Source of the DNA: an uncultured bacterium
GTDB taxonomy: Bacteria; Verrucomicrobiota; Kiritimatiellia; RFP12; UBA1067
Length of the DNA stretch: 38,691 bases
Assembly: GCA_902769585.1 (NCBI GenBank)
Contig: CACXPT010000006.1
Coordinates: 1 to 38,691 of the forward strand
Reading direction: 5' to 3'
Part shown: positions 1 through 8,425 of the stretch, piece by piece
Numbering within the stretch: the first letter of the stretch is position 1
How the letters are laid out: every line of letters starts with the position of its first letter
Translations under genes and position numbers: made by a program
Notes under the pieces: model-generated
Told to the model about the DNA's origin: nothing
Databases searched by the model: none
What the model saw: the letters and a program-made list of their open reading frames with translations, nothing else

Positions 1-149
1 AGCCCCAGCACCATGCCGAGGTCCGGCCCGTATCCGAGGTTGACGACCACGGCCTGCCCCTTCGCGAAGCCGGAATTGGGACATCGCACGGCGAAGACGC
101 CCTTCTCGGGCATCTGCACCCTCGCGAGAAGCGGAGGCGCGTCCGTCAT
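1..149 (-). CDS. PSP1/RicT (YaaT)-like protein, N-terminal part
   Basis: The first 49 or so codons of a gene that runs off the left edge. The product begins MTDAPPLLARVQMPEKGVF and continues with VRCPNSGFAKGQAVVVNLGYGPDLGMVLG. This small beta-rich start, with a 'G..VVV..xxGxdlGxV' pattern, is typical of PSP1-domain proteins such as Bacillus RicT/YaaT. In many bacteria that gene follows holB, as it does here. The ATG overlaps the holB stop as ATGA, so translation is probably coupled. RicT-type proteins act in RNA-processing complexes in Firmicutes; the role here is unknown. The family call rests on a short stretch plus gene order. Confidence 0.6.
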   Translation of the reverse strand, partial: MTDAPPLLARVQMPEKGVFAVRCPNSGFAKGQAVVVNLGYGPDLGMVLG

Positions 150-1123
150 TTCCCCTCCGTTCCGAACGCCAACCGGTCCATCAGGAACCCCAACACGGCC
201 AGTTCCGGTAGGTTGCGCTCGAGCGACGTGGCGAACTCCTCGACGGCCTCGATGTTGGCGAACGCCGCCGCGCGCGTGAGCCGCGCCGCACGCGTCTCAA
301 GGACGGATCTCTTCGCCTCGTTGGCGAGCGGCGTGCCCGCGCCAGACTCGTCGTACGACGAGCGGGACGGCGGCGCGGCGCGCAAGGCCATGAGATCGCG
401 GAACCAGCTCATGACAGTGGCGGTGAAATCGCTCCTGAACTCGCGGTACCGCGACGATATCAGCGCCTCGATGGCGTCCTTCGACGCCTCCTCGCCCGCT
501 CCGTCGTCAGTCTCGGCAACCTCCTCGCCGACAAGTTCCTCGGCCTTCTCCTTCAGCTCCTCAAGGATGGCCATGAGCCGCGCGGCGGCGGCGGCCTTCG
601 CCGCCTGCCCCTTCAACGTCTCCGACGACAGGATGCCGATCACGCGTCCGCGCCACGGCTCGTCCAGCTGGCGCGCCCGCGCATCCGGCAGGTCGACCCG
701 CTGGCAGCGCGACACGATCGTCGGCAGCAGCCTTTCAGGCCGTTCGGTAAGAAGCAGGAACAGCGACCTCGGCGGCGGCTCCTCCAGCGTCTTCAGGAAG
801 GCGTTGGCCGCCTCCTCGCGCAGCAGGTCCGCCCCGAAGATTACCCCAGCCTTCCATCCGCCCTGGAAAGACGTCATGTCCATCGGAGCTATGAGCCTCG
901 TGCGGATCGCATCCACAGAGATGATGCGGCTCTTCTTCTCTGGCGCAAGGCGATGGATGTCGGGATGCGCAAGGAGGTCGCCCTCGCCGAAAAGATGCGC
1001 CAGCACGCGGTCCGCAAGCTCGCCGCCGAAGCCGCGCAAGCCGCCCACGACAAGATATCCGTTCGCTGGGCGTCCGGCGTCGATTGCCCGGCAGATGCGG
1101 TCGTATGCCTCGTCAACTGTCAT
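146..1123 (-). CDS. holB: DNA polymerase III subunit delta' (clamp loader)
   Basis: A 325-residue clamp-loader subunit that helps load the sliding clamp during replication. The N-terminal AAA+-like fold is recognisable: a degenerate P-loop (GGLRGFGG, no Lys, as expected for delta', which does not hydrolyse ATP), then SVDAIRTRL, and the diagnostic AANAFLKTLEEPPP followed by FLLLTERPERLLPTIVSRCQ (SRC motif). The C-terminal half is Ala-rich and poorly conserved, as usual. It starts at an ATG 13 nt after the upstream methyltransferase stop and ends in an ATGA overlap with the RicT-like gene. It belongs to the minus-strand operon that begins near 3071. The zinc-binding cysteines of DnaX are absent, which favours delta' over tau/gamma. 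Confidence 0.87.
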   Translation of the reverse strand: MTVDEAYDRICRAIDAGRPANGYLVVGGLRGFGGELADRVLAHLFGEGDLLAHPDIHRLAPEKKSRIISVDAIRTRLIAPMDMTSFQGGWKAGVIFGADLLREEAANAFLKTLEEPPPRSLFLLLTERPERLLPTIVSRCQRVDLPDARARQLDEPWRGRVIGILSSETLKGQAAKAAAAARLMAILEELKEKAEELVGEEVAETDDGAGEEASKDAIEALISSRYREFRSDFTATVMSWFRDLMALRAAPPSRSSYDESGAGTPLANEAKRSVLETRAARLTRAAAFANIEAVEEFATSLERNLPELAVLGFLMDRLAFGTEGK

Positions 1124-1136
1124 GGGTAGATTCCGT

Positions 1137-1997
1137 TCAGTGGTCGTGTCGCCCTTCCCCGTGCCACGGGACGAACTCCGGCACCGCGGCCACGCCGGCG
1201 GCGATACGCTGGCGCACAGCTTCGTACACGAGGATCGTCGTGGCGGCGCTCACGTTCAGCGAGTCGGCGAGGCCCAGCATGGGGATGCGCACGCGGATGT
1301 CCGCGCTGTCCATCCACGCAGCCGTCAGCCCGTACTGCTCGGCACCGACTGCGATCGCCACGTTCCCAGTGAGGTCGACCTCAAAGTGCAGCTGCTCCGC
1401 ATGCGGCGTCGCCGCGAGAATCTTGAAGCCGTGTGCCCTCAGCCACGATATCGCCTCGACCGTTGACGCCTCCACCACCGGCACCGAGAACATCGTGCCC
1501 GTGGATGCGCGCACCACGTTTGGGTTGTGGATGTCCGTCGTGCGATCGCACACGATCACGGCGCTCGCGCCCGCGGCGTCCGCAGAACGCAGGATCGTCC
1601 CAAGGTTGCCCGGCTTCTCGATGGCCTCGGTGACGATCAGCAGCGCGTGAGGCGGCAGCTCCAGATCGTCCAGCCGCCGCGTTATGTGCGGACCGGTCAT
1701 CAGCAGGCCGTCCGGACGGTCCTTGTATGCCATCTTGAGGAAGGCGATCCGCGAGCAGAGGAGCACCTCCGCCCCCGCAGCCGCGCACTCCTCAACGAGC
1801 GCAGGCTCGTTCTCGTTCTTAAGGTACAGCTCCGGACAGTGGTAGATGGCGTACGGACGATAGCCGTTGTCGAGCGCGCGGCGGCACTCGCGGTATCCCT
1901 CCACGATCATCTCGCGCGTCTCCTCGCGGAACGCGCGAGACCGCAGCTTAACGACTCGCTTGATCCGGGGATTTGACGGCGAGGTCAGCTCCAGCAT
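1137..1997 (-). CDS. TrmH/SpoU-family RNA 2'-O-ribose methyltransferase
   Basis: A 286-residue SPOUT methyltransferase that transfers a methyl group from SAM to a ribose 2'-OH, most likely in rRNA. An N-terminal substrate-binding region (NPRIKRVVKLRSRAFREE, typical of RlmB/TsnR-like enzymes) precedes the knotted catalytic domain. All three SPOUT motifs are visible: EKPGNLGTILRSADAAG (motif 1), VGAEQYGLTAAW (motif 2) and IPMLGLADSLNVSAATTILVYE (motif 3, forming the trefoil knot). The start at 1997 has a strong AGGAGG a few nt upstream and lies inside the upstream regulator gene, a 50-nt overlap. The target nucleotide cannot be read from sequence. Confidence 0.87.
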   Translation of the reverse strand: MLELTSPSNPRIKRVVKLRSRAFREETREMIVEGYRECRRALDNGYRPYAIYHCPELYLKNENEPALVEECAAAGAEVLLCSRIAFLKMAYKDRPDGLLMTGPHITRRLDDLELPPHALLIVTEAIEKPGNLGTILRSADAAGASAVIVCDRTTDIHNPNVVRASTGTMFSVPVVEASTVEAISWLRAHGFKILAATPHAEQLHFEVDLTGNVAIAVGAEQYGLTAAWMDSADIRVRIPMLGLADSLNVSAATTILVYEAVRQRIAAGVAAVPEFVPWHGEGRHDH

Positions 1998-2286
1998 CGG
2001 ATTCCTCCTGGCTAGCGGACTTCATGTGCTTCAGGACCCGCGCGGACACTGATCCGGCACGCTTGAGTATCTTCGCGCCACGCGTGATCTTGCAAAGCGA
2101 GATGCCCAGCGCCGCCGCCACCTGCCGTTGCGACACTCCCTGCTCCAGCAGCTCTAGCAGCTCCCAGCGCAGCACCAGATCGTGAAGCTCGTTCGGCGTC
2201 AGCAGCTCGGCGAAGAACGTCTCCATCTCCGCACGGTCGGTGACCGATGCCGCCGCCGCCGCGAAACGCGCGAGCGCCTCGTTCAC
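1948..2286 (-). CDS. TrpR-family transcriptional regulator
   Basis: A 112-residue helical protein with the TrpR/YerC repressor core: LTPNELHDLVLRWELLELLEQG, then the helix-turn-helix VSQRQVAAALGISLCKITRGAKILK. In E. coli TrpR the matching ITRG arginine and the LTP threonine contact the tryptophan co-repressor, and both are kept here. That permits but does not prove tryptophan sensing, because YerC-type relatives do not bind Trp. The start is a GTG in a GTGA overlap with the preceding gene. The C-terminal ~17 codons overlap the methyltransferase gene. No trp genes are in view, so its targets are unknown. Confidence 0.78.
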   Translation of the reverse strand: MNEALARFAAAAASVTDRAEMETFFAELLTPNELHDLVLRWELLELLEQGVSQRQVAAALGISLCKITRGAKILKRAGSVSARVLKHMKSASQEESDAGADLAVKSPDQASR

Positions 2287-3071
2287 GGCGTAATCCTCTG
2301 CCTGCTGTTGAGCATCTTCTGAAGGTCTTCTTCCTCCTTGAGCTTCTTGCGCCGTTCGACGAGCTCGGTGTAGTCCGCCCTGTTCGCGATTAGCTCCGCG
2401 CAGAGCTGCGCGTTGAGGAACACGAAGCCCCTTGCCCTCATGCGGTTGTGGAGGTCGGCCCCGTCGGACGCGTCGCGCATCGCCTCAGGCAGCACGCCGA
2501 TCAGGTCGCGCCCCAGGCGCTGCGGGACGTCCACCCTGGCATAGTCCTTGCCGAAGAAGCAGGTCTCGCCGTTGCGCAGGCGGCGGTTCAGGGCCGTGCG
2601 CTGGTCGTTGATGCGTTTCAGGAGCGCTTTCGCCTTCTCGTTCATCTCGAACTTCTCGCTGGGGCCAGCAGCCGGAGCGACCGCTTCGGGGGCTTTGGCC
2701 GCAGGCGCAGGAGCGTCATCGAAGAGGTCGTCGATCGCCGAGGCCTTTTTCGCCGGAGCCGCAGGAGCAGGAGCGGGCGCCGCTGCCGGCGTCGCCCCTG
2801 ACTGCGTCGCGAGGAACGAGCGCCATGGCACGACCTGGTCCGTCACCTGCACGTTGTTGACGAATATCGCCGTGCCGTAGCGCGCTAGAACATATGGCGG
2901 TTTCAGGTAGTGTCCGTTGACGAACACCAACCCTGTGCTTGTCGGCCTGCCGCGCGTACCCCTCAGGGCGGTCCGCGCCTCGTCCGGAACCTTCTCGAAC
3001 GACGGCGCGGCGACCCCTGCCAGCGCAGCCAGCAGCAACCCACAGAACAGCATGGTCCGTATATTATCCAT
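2283..3071 (-). CDS. Exported protein of unknown function, Ala/Pro-rich linker
   Basis: A 262-residue protein starting at ATG 3071, preceded by GGAG six nt upstream. A GTG four codons earlier is possible but less well placed. It has a signal peptide (MDNIRTMLFCGLLLAALAGVAA), then a small N-terminal domain (about residues 25-90) containing a 'VNGHYLKPPYVLARYGTAIFVNN' type beta pattern. An Ala/Pro/Lys low-complexity linker (about 90-145) follows, then a charged helical C-terminal domain ending in a KKLKEEEDLQKML coiled-coil-like segment. I do not recognise the family. It is first in the operon with the TrpR-like regulator (GTGA overlap). Its TG-rich upstream region (near 3095) gives only a weak -10. 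Confidence 0.7.
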   Translation of the reverse strand: MDNIRTMLFCGLLLAALAGVAAPSFEKVPDEARTALRGTRGRPTSTGLVFVNGHYLKPPYVLARYGTAIFVNNVQVTDQVVPWRSFLATQSGATPAAAPAPAPAAPAKKASAIDDLFDDAPAPAAKAPEAVAPAAGPSEKFEMNEKAKALLKRINDQRTALNRRLRNGETCFFGKDYARVDVPQRLGRDLIGVLPEAMRDASDGADLHNRMRARGFVFLNAQLCAELIANRADYTELVERRKKLKEEEDLQKMLNSRQRITP

Positions 3072-3101
3072 TTTCTGCTCCACTGGCGCACTACTGTATC
3101 A

Positions 3102-4550
3102 TCAACCGAAGAGATTCGACCAGAATCCGCCACCGGCCGTGGAGGCGTAGCCCACGAACGGCTTGCCGCCCACCATCACCTGGCGCGACTTCGGGCAGAA
3201 CGTGGCGCGCATGCCCGTGCGGGCGGAAGCGTTCGCCATGATGAGCGCGATCGCGTGCGAGTAGCCGGCCTCGATAGGGGCGTTCGGGTTCTTGCGTGCG
3301 CGCACGCACTCCATCCAGTTGCGCATGTGGGCGGAGGTGAGCGAGTCGCCGCCGGTGTTGGCGCTCGTCACGACCTCTTCCTTCGGCGCGGGAAGAGCCT
3401 CTTCCTTCCAGCCCTTCTTCGTCTCCACGCCCTCGTTCGTGACCATGCCCTTGCCCATGTCCACGCAGCCGTTCGGGCCGAAGTACTTTTCGATCGGGGA
3501 TTCGCGGTTCGGGTTCGAGCCGCCGCCGCAGTTAGTCTGATGGCTCTGGAACACGCACTGGAAGCCCTTGCCCTTCACGCCGCTCTCGCCGTACTCGAGC
3601 ACGGTCGTGAACGTGTCGTAGCTCATGCGGCCGTCGGCCCACTGGTAGAGGCCGCCCGACGACATCGCGCTCTTCGGATAGGGGATGTCCATGAACCACG
3701 CGACCGTGTCGATCTGGTGGCACATCCACTGGCCGGGCGTGCCGCTGGAGAACGGCCAGAAGAGGCGGAACTCGAGATACTTGCGCGGATCGAACGGATA
3801 CTCGGAGGGGTCGCGGTCGAGGAGCCACATGTTCCAGTCGATGTCCTCCTTCTTGAGCGAGGCGATGAGCTCGTCGGGACGGCGCCAGCGCTTGGGCTGG
3901 TTCACGTTCCAGCGAAGATCCACGTAGGAGATGTCGCCGAACTTGCCGGAGTTGATGAACTCCTTTGCGGCCATGTACTTCTTGCCGGAACGGCGCTGGG
4001 AGCCGATCTGCAGCACGGAACCTGGCACGAAGCCGGCGTTGCGCTTGGCGTCCACGGCGTCCTTCAGCATGTTGGCGGAGTACATGTCCTCGGCGAGCGG
4101 CTTCTCGCAGTAGGCGTCCTTGCCGGCGACGACGGCGTGGCAGGCGTGCTGCGCGTGCTGGAAGTCAGCCGTGGAGATGATCACGGCGTCGACGTCCTTG
4201 GCCTGCTCGTAGAGCGCCATGTCGCTTGCGTAGGTGGCGACCGCATGGCCGAGCTTCTTCTCGATCTCGGGCTTGGCATTCTCAAAGAGACGCTTTTTCC
4301 ACAGGTCGGCCACGGCCACCATGTCGAAGTTCAGCTCCTTGTTGTGGTGCAGGAAGCACGGCAGCAGCGAGCTGCGGAAGCGGTCGGAATAGCCCACGCA
4401 AGCCACGCGCACCGTCTCGTTGGCGCGGTAGTACTTGCCTGCTGCCAGGCCGGGCGCCTGCTGCGCCCTGAGGATGCCGGGCAGCGCGGCCATGGCGGCG
4501 CCTGCGGCGCCGATCTTCACAAACTCTCGACGGTTCACGTCTGCGTTCAT
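3102..4550 (-). CDS. Tat-exported Gfo/Idh/MocA-family oxidoreductase
   Basis: A 482-residue NAD(P)-dependent sugar/inositol-type oxidoreductase. A twin-arginine signal (NRREFVKIGAAGAAMAALPG) indicates folded export. The Rossmann part includes VRVACVGYSDRF and VDAVIISTADFQHAQHA, then the family hallmark EKPLAEDMYSA. The C-terminal substrate domain contains GTPGQWMCHQIDTVAWFMD and ends in an Ala-rich tail. Export of such proteins is common in Planctomycetes, Verrucomicrobia and Kiritimatiellota. The start has AAGGAG eight nt upstream. The substrate is unknown, and neighbours (beta-helix protein upstream) hint at polysaccharide or sugar metabolism. It has its own promoter at 4600-4605. Confidence 0.88.
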   Translation of the reverse strand: MNADVNRREFVKIGAAGAAMAALPGILRAQQAPGLAAGKYYRANETVRVACVGYSDRFRSSLLPCFLHHNKELNFDMVAVADLWKKRLFENAKPEIEKKLGHAVATYASDMALYEQAKDVDAVIISTADFQHAQHACHAVVAGKDAYCEKPLAEDMYSANMLKDAVDAKRNAGFVPGSVLQIGSQRRSGKKYMAAKEFINSGKFGDISYVDLRWNVNQPKRWRRPDELIASLKKEDIDWNMWLLDRDPSEYPFDPRKYLEFRLFWPFSSGTPGQWMCHQIDTVAWFMDIPYPKSAMSSGGLYQWADGRMSYDTFTTVLEYGESGVKGKGFQCVFQSHQTNCGGGSNPNRESPIEKYFGPNGCVDMGKGMVTNEGVETKKGWKEEALPAPKEEVVTSANTGGDSLTSAHMRNWMECVRARKNPNAPIEAGYSHAIALIMANASARTGMRATFCPKSRQVMVGGKPFVGYASTAGGGFWSNLFG

Positions 4551-4599
4551 CGTATTCTCCTTGGTTCGGTTTTAGAAATTGCGGATGCGAAACGACGCC

Positions 4600-4640
4600 A
4601 TTCTACCTTAAACCCCGCCGAAAAGCAAGACGGAGTTTAA
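4600..4640 (-). promoter_or_regulatory. Promoter with overlapping inverted repeat for the Gfo/Idh gene
   Basis: On the minus strand a -10-like TAGAAT (4605-4600, preceded by AAGG) lies 49 nt before the ATG, with AAGGAG in the leader. Directly upstream an inverted repeat TTAAACCCCG (4608-4617) / CGGAGTTTAA (4631-4640), ten pairs with one mismatch, covers the -35 region. That position suits an operator. The regulator is unknown. Confidence 0.45.
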
Positions 4641-4655
4641 CAGTTCGCCACCAGT

Positions 4656-4699
4656 GGGCGCTTCTCCTATTTACATCTGTTCTCATAGGAGATGCGCCC
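4656..4699 (-). terminator. Hairpin just after the beta-helix gene
   Basis: A 15-bp stem with one mismatch (4656-4670 GGGCGCTTCTCCTAT pairing with 4685-4699) and a 14-nt loop begins directly after the stop of the beta-helix gene. It has no U-tract, so it may be a 3'-end stabiliser or a factor-assisted terminator rather than a classical intrinsic terminator. Confidence 0.45.
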
Positions 4700-4700
4700 T

Positions 4701-6941
4701 TCAACGCGGCTCGAAGCTGCCCGGATTGTCCGTGAGCACAAGGCCGTCGCACTTGAGATTGCCGTATGACGTGGCACGGATGCGCACCGTGTGAGGACCC
4801 GGCTGGAAATCCCAGTGGCAGGTCATGTCGCCGAACTTGTGCCCGGGCGTGAGCATCGTCCATGTGGGATAGGGCTTGGTCTGCTGGATCGACTCGGCCG
4901 CCTGTTCGCCGTCCACAGCCACGCGCAGACGGTCGCGTCCCTCGCCCTTAGCGTGGACCATCAGATAGTAGCGTCCGGCCTTCGGCACGTCGAACGTGAA
5001 AGAGGTTTCCTTCTTGCGGTCGATTGTCTTGAAATCGCCTTCGCTCAGGCCGTCCGCGTAGAGGGCGAAGTCCCCTTCCCGCTCGGCCTTGTAGGGCGGG
5101 ACGAAATCCGTCTCCGCGTAGAGCGACACTGGGCGCGACAAACCATCCGGCGTGCGGACGAGGAAGGCACCGCGGTAGTCGTGGCGGTCGGCCATGCGAT
5201 CGGGACGAAACGTGACGGTGAACGTCATAGTGCCGCCTGCGGGGATCACGCCCTTCGCGGGCGCGACGTCGAACCAGTCGAACACGTCGCATTTCGCGAT
5301 CGAGAAAGGCACGTCGCGCGCGCCGCCCGTCGCCGTCAAGCGCACGTGCGCAGGCGCCGACTGTCCGTTCGCCACCTTGATGCCTGAGAAGCGCGCGCGG
5401 TCCAGCTGGAAGCCCACGGGACGCGCGGGCCACTTCACGGGCAGGTCCTTCTCGGCGATCTCGACGCCGAACTTGTCGTCAATGCTCGTCGCAAACGGGG
5501 AGACGTCACGTCCGCGGAACTTCTGCGTGCCGCAGAACGTGTTGCCGCGCGTCTGGAGGCGAAGGAGCTGCATCCGTGTGATGCCGGTGCCCGCGCCCCA
5601 GAGAAGATTGCCGTACATGTACGCCCAAGCCTCCACGCCGTGATCGCCGCCGCCGGTCTTGATCGTCTGGCCGGCGAGGCCGAACTCGTCGCCCATCGAG
5701 TAGAATCCGTTGTCGTGCACGTACACGGGGCTCACCATACACCCCTGCACGGACACGCCGCAGAGCGCCTCCTCGAAGCGGTTGTCCCAGCAACGCACGT
5801 TCTGCTGGCCACCGTCCAGCTCGATGCAGTCGTCGTTGCAGATCGCCATGAAGTTGCCGTAGACGTCGGCATCGCGGTTGAAGCCGCCGTCCGTACTGAA
5901 GTTGCCGATGCTCTCCACGGCGTCGTTCCAGCGATGCGCGTCGCTGCCCACGAAATCGTTCCAACGGATGACGGTGGAGTGGTCGGGGCTCTGCAGCACG
6001 ACCGCCTCGGGTCCGGCCGGGTGGGAGTAGAACCAGCTGTTCGCCTGTCCGCGCGGATCGTGGATGAAGCAGCGTTCCACCACTACCGCACTGCTTCCCC
6101 TTCCGATCTTGATCGCGCCGTCCATGTTGATGCCGTAGCCGCGCGCCGGCTTGTCGACCTCGTGGCGGCGCCCGAGCATGTCGAAGCGCGGCGTGCCCAC
6201 TCGTCCCCACCTCGCGATGTCGCACCCACGCACGCGCACGCATGTGCTCTTCTCGACCGTCATGACATACCGCGCGCCGGAGCCGCGGATCGTGAGGTTG
6301 TCGAAGAGCACGTACGCCGCACCCTCAACCTGGAAGCAGAGTTCCTTCTCGGTGCGGTTGTCGAGCACCACGCCGGGCTTGGTCGCGTAGCGCACCCAAC
6401 CGTCCGGCTTGCCGCGATCGCTCACCTTCACGGGGAACGTCGTCTGCGCGTCGAGCCACACGGTGCGCGCCACTGGCACTTCGCTCGACCACGTGCGGAA
6501 CGAGGTCTGCGCGCGGACGTTTCCGTCCGCCACGACGCGCACCTCGTATTCGGTGTCCTCCTCGAGACGCAGGATCGAGCCGCGGTAGTCGCCCGTCTCG
6601 TCGAAGTGCGGGAACTCGCGTAGCGTCTGCCACGCCGACGTGGAATTTGCGGTCGCGCAGGAGCGCGACCCTCCCGGCGCGCCGAGCTTGCGCCATTCGA
6701 GAGCGAGGCCGGGCACGGCTTTCGCCGACCCGTAGCACACGCCGCACGCGGCGAACGTGGGCCGCGCGCGCAGCACGCCCTCCGCCACGGGAGCGCTGAT
6801 CGTCTTCCGGCGCGCAGCGCGTTCGGCGTCCGAAGGCTGCGCCTTCGTTGCTCCCACCGCGCCGAGCGCGGCAAACAGGATGACCAGCAGGCCTGCCACG
6901 TGGCGGTATCTGCCATTTTCAACAAGACAAGAGTTTCTCAT
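4701..6941 (-). CDS. Secreted right-handed beta-helix protein with C-terminal carbohydrate-binding-like domain
   Basis: A 746-residue exported protein starting at ATG 6941 (MRNSCLVENGRYRHVAG), with a signal peptide to about residue 35. The reading frame stays open further upstream, but that part is antisense to der and lies beyond the promoter. An N-terminal fibronectin/Ig-like part (EEDTEYEVRVVADG) precedes a parallel beta-helix region (about 170-450) with repeated short turns such as YVLFDNLTIRGSGARYV, VVVERCFIHDPRGQ, DADVYGNFMAICNDDCIEL and VYVHDNGFYS, as in pectate-lyase-like proteins. An Ig-like domain (GVIPAGGTMTFTVTFRP) and a CBM6/35-like beta-sandwich (GRYYLMVHAKGEGRDRLRVAVDG) follow. 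It probably binds or cleaves polysaccharide; no catalytic residues can be assigned. It appears to be leaderless. Confidence 0.8.
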   Translation of the reverse strand: MRNSCLVENGRYRHVAGLLVILFAALGAVGATKAQPSDAERAARRKTISAPVAEGVLRARPTFAACGVCYGSAKAVPGLALEWRKLGAPGGSRSCATANSTSAWQTLREFPHFDETGDYRGSILRLEEDTEYEVRVVADGNVRAQTSFRTWSSEVPVARTVWLDAQTTFPVKVSDRGKPDGWVRYATKPGVVLDNRTEKELCFQVEGAAYVLFDNLTIRGSGARYVMTVEKSTCVRVRGCDIARWGRVGTPRFDMLGRRHEVDKPARGYGINMDGAIKIGRGSSAVVVERCFIHDPRGQANSWFYSHPAGPEAVVLQSPDHSTVIRWNDFVGSDAHRWNDAVESIGNFSTDGGFNRDADVYGNFMAICNDDCIELDGGQQNVRCWDNRFEEALCGVSVQGCMVSPVYVHDNGFYSMGDEFGLAGQTIKTGGGDHGVEAWAYMYGNLLWGAGTGITRMQLLRLQTRGNTFCGTQKFRGRDVSPFATSIDDKFGVEIAEKDLPVKWPARPVGFQLDRARFSGIKVANGQSAPAHVRLTATGGARDVPFSIAKCDVFDWFDVAPAKGVIPAGGTMTFTVTFRPDRMADRHDYRGAFLVRTPDGLSRPVSLYAETDFVPPYKAEREGDFALYADGLSEGDFKTIDRKKETSFTFDVPKAGRYYLMVHAKGEGRDRLRVAVDGEQAAESIQQTKPYPTWTMLTPGHKFGDMTCHWDFQPGPHTVRIRATSYGNLKCDGLVLTDNPGSFEPR

Positions 6942-6948
6942 GCGGCAG

Positions 6949-6957
6949 ATTATACAC
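6949..6957 (-). promoter_or_regulatory. -10 promoter of the beta-helix gene (leaderless)
   Basis: On the minus strand GTGTATAAT, with TATAAT at 6954-6949, is followed after seven nt (CTGCCGC) by the ATG at 6941. There is no Shine-Dalgarno sequence, so the transcript probably begins at or next to the start codon. Confidence 0.55.
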
Positions 6958-6972
6958 CAAACAGACGGCGTA

Positions 6973-6981
6973 TGGTATACT
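6973..6981 (+). promoter_or_regulatory. Extended -10 promoter of der (leaderless)
   Basis: TGGTATACT, an extended -10 (TGn plus TATACT at 6976-6981), lies nine nt before the ATG of der at 6991. No Shine-Dalgarno sequence fits between. It is divergent from the promoter at 6949-6957. Confidence 0.6.
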
Positions 6982-6990
6982 ATTCGTGAC

Positions 6991-8415
6991 ATGGAAACCA
7001 CAGAGACAGAAAGCGGGCCGTCGCGGATGGTGGCCATCGTGGGGCGGCCGAACGTAGGCAAGAGCGCCCTCTTCAACCGCATCGCGCGGCAGCGCATCGC
7101 CATCGTCTTCGACCAGCCAGGCGTCACGCGCGACCGCGTGGCGCGCGAGGTGGAGGCGAACGGACGGCGCTTCCTTCTGGTGGACACCGGCGGGCTGGCG
7201 TTCGAGCGGACGCCCGGCTCAGACGACCCGTTCGCCGCCGAGACGCGCCAGCAGGCGGCAGTCGCCGTAGCCGACGCCGCAGTGTGCATTGTGGTGACGG
7301 ACGCGCGCGCAGGCGTGACGCCGCTCGACGAAGAGGTGATCCAGCGCGTGCGAGCCTCCGGTGTGCCGTGCGTGATCGCCGCCAACAAGTGCGACCGAGT
7401 GGAGGACGACGAGCGGGCCGATGAGTTCCTGCGCTTCGGCATGGACGTGTACCCCGTCTCCGCCGAGCACGGGCGCGGCGTTGCGGCGCTCGTGAAGCGC
7501 GCCACAGAGCAGCTGCCCAAGCCGTCCGAAGGCGACGACGCGGCGAAGCCCCTTCGCGTGGCGGTGGTGGGCCGCCCGAACGCCGGCAAGAGCTCATACA
7601 TCAACCGACTGCTCAACGCCGAGCGCGTGATCGTGAGCGACGTGGCGGGAACGACGCGCGACGCCGTCGACGTGCCGTTCACGATCGGCGAGGGACCGAC
7701 GGCGCGGCACTACGTGCTAGTGGACACCGCAGGCATGAAGAAGCACACGCAGATGTCGAAGACGTCCGTGGACAACTTCGCGCTCTTCCGTAGCGAGAAG
7801 GCGATAGAGGAGGCCGACGTGGTGCTCCTCGTCCTGGAGAGCGAGCTTGGGCCTACGAAGCAGGACATGCGCATCGTCGGGAAGATCCTCGACGCCAACC
7901 GCGCGTGCGTGATCCTGATGAACAAGTGGGACCTGGCGCACGCGAAGGGGATGAAGGAGGCGGACGCCACGAAGGTGGTGCGCGAGATGATGCCGTTCGT
8001 GTCCTTCGCCCCGATCGTCTACTGCAGCGCCAAGAGCGGCTACAACATCCGCCGGACTGTGGACGCCATCGACGCGGTGGCATCGTCCGTGCAGACGAAG
8101 ATGCCTACCGGCATCCTCAACCGCACGCTCGTTGAGGCCACGAAGCGCACGCTCGCGCCGATGAGGAACGGCAAGCGGCTCAAGGTCTACTACGGGCTGC
8201 AGGTGGGGACAGACCCCTTGACGGTGCGCCTCTTCGTAAACGACCCGAAGCTCGTGACGCCGGCATACCAGTCCTACCTGGAGAAGGCGATCCGCGCGCG
8301 GTTCGGCCTGGTGGGAGCGCCGTTGAGGCTGTTCCTCAAGGCACGCTCGCGCAAGGACGGCGCGGCGCTCGGCGCCGAGATAGCCGCAGCGAAGCGGACC
8401 GGCGGAGAGGTCTGA
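6991..8415 (+). CDS. der: Ribosome-assembly GTPase Der (EngA)
   Basis: A 474-residue tandem GTPase needed for late assembly of the 50S subunit. The first G domain has GRPNVGKSALFNR (P-loop), an intact G2/G3 region (GVTRDRV, VDTGG) and ANKCD (NKxD). The second has GRPNAGKSSYINRLL, GTTRDAVD, VDTAGMKK and MNKWD. The C-terminal KH-like domain covers about residues 365-474 (KRLKVYYGLQVGTDPLTVRLFVND). The chosen ATG at 6991 gives the usual short N-terminus; MVAIVG at 7027 is an alternative start. It is convergent with asd, with ten nt between the stops. Confidence 0.96.
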   Translation: METTETESGPSRMVAIVGRPNVGKSALFNRIARQRIAIVFDQPGVTRDRVAREVEANGRRFLLVDTGGLAFERTPGSDDPFAAETRQQAAVAVADAAVCIVVTDARAGVTPLDEEVIQRVRASGVPCVIAANKCDRVEDDERADEFLRFGMDVYPVSAEHGRGVAALVKRATEQLPKPSEGDDAAKPLRVAVVGRPNAGKSSYINRLLNAERVIVSDVAGTTRDAVDVPFTIGEGPTARHYVLVDTAGMKKHTQMSKTSVDNFALFRSEKAIEEADVVLLVLESELGPTKQDMRIVGKILDANRACVILMNKWDLAHAKGMKEADATKVVREMMPFVSFAPIVYCSAKSGYNIRRTVDAIDAVASSVQTKMPTGILNRTLVEATKRTLAPMRNGKRLKVYYGLQVGTDPLTVRLFVNDPKLVTPAYQSYLEKAIRARFGLVGAPLRLFLKARSRKDGAALGAEIAAAKRTGGEV

Positions 8416-8425
8416 AGCCTCTTTC

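Noticed and set aside
2910-4640. A 576-codon plus-strand frame
   Set aside because: Antisense to the Gfo/Idh gene on the minus strand, with His/Val/Arg-rich composition and no recognisable domain.
4656-4699. A classical Rho-independent terminator
   Set aside because: The stem is strong but no U-tract follows, so I list it only as a possible terminator.
6942-7682. An upstream extension of the beta-helix gene by about 247 codons
   Set aside because: It is antisense to der, crosses both promoters, and has the Arg/Ser-rich composition of an antisense frame. The signal peptide begins at 6941.
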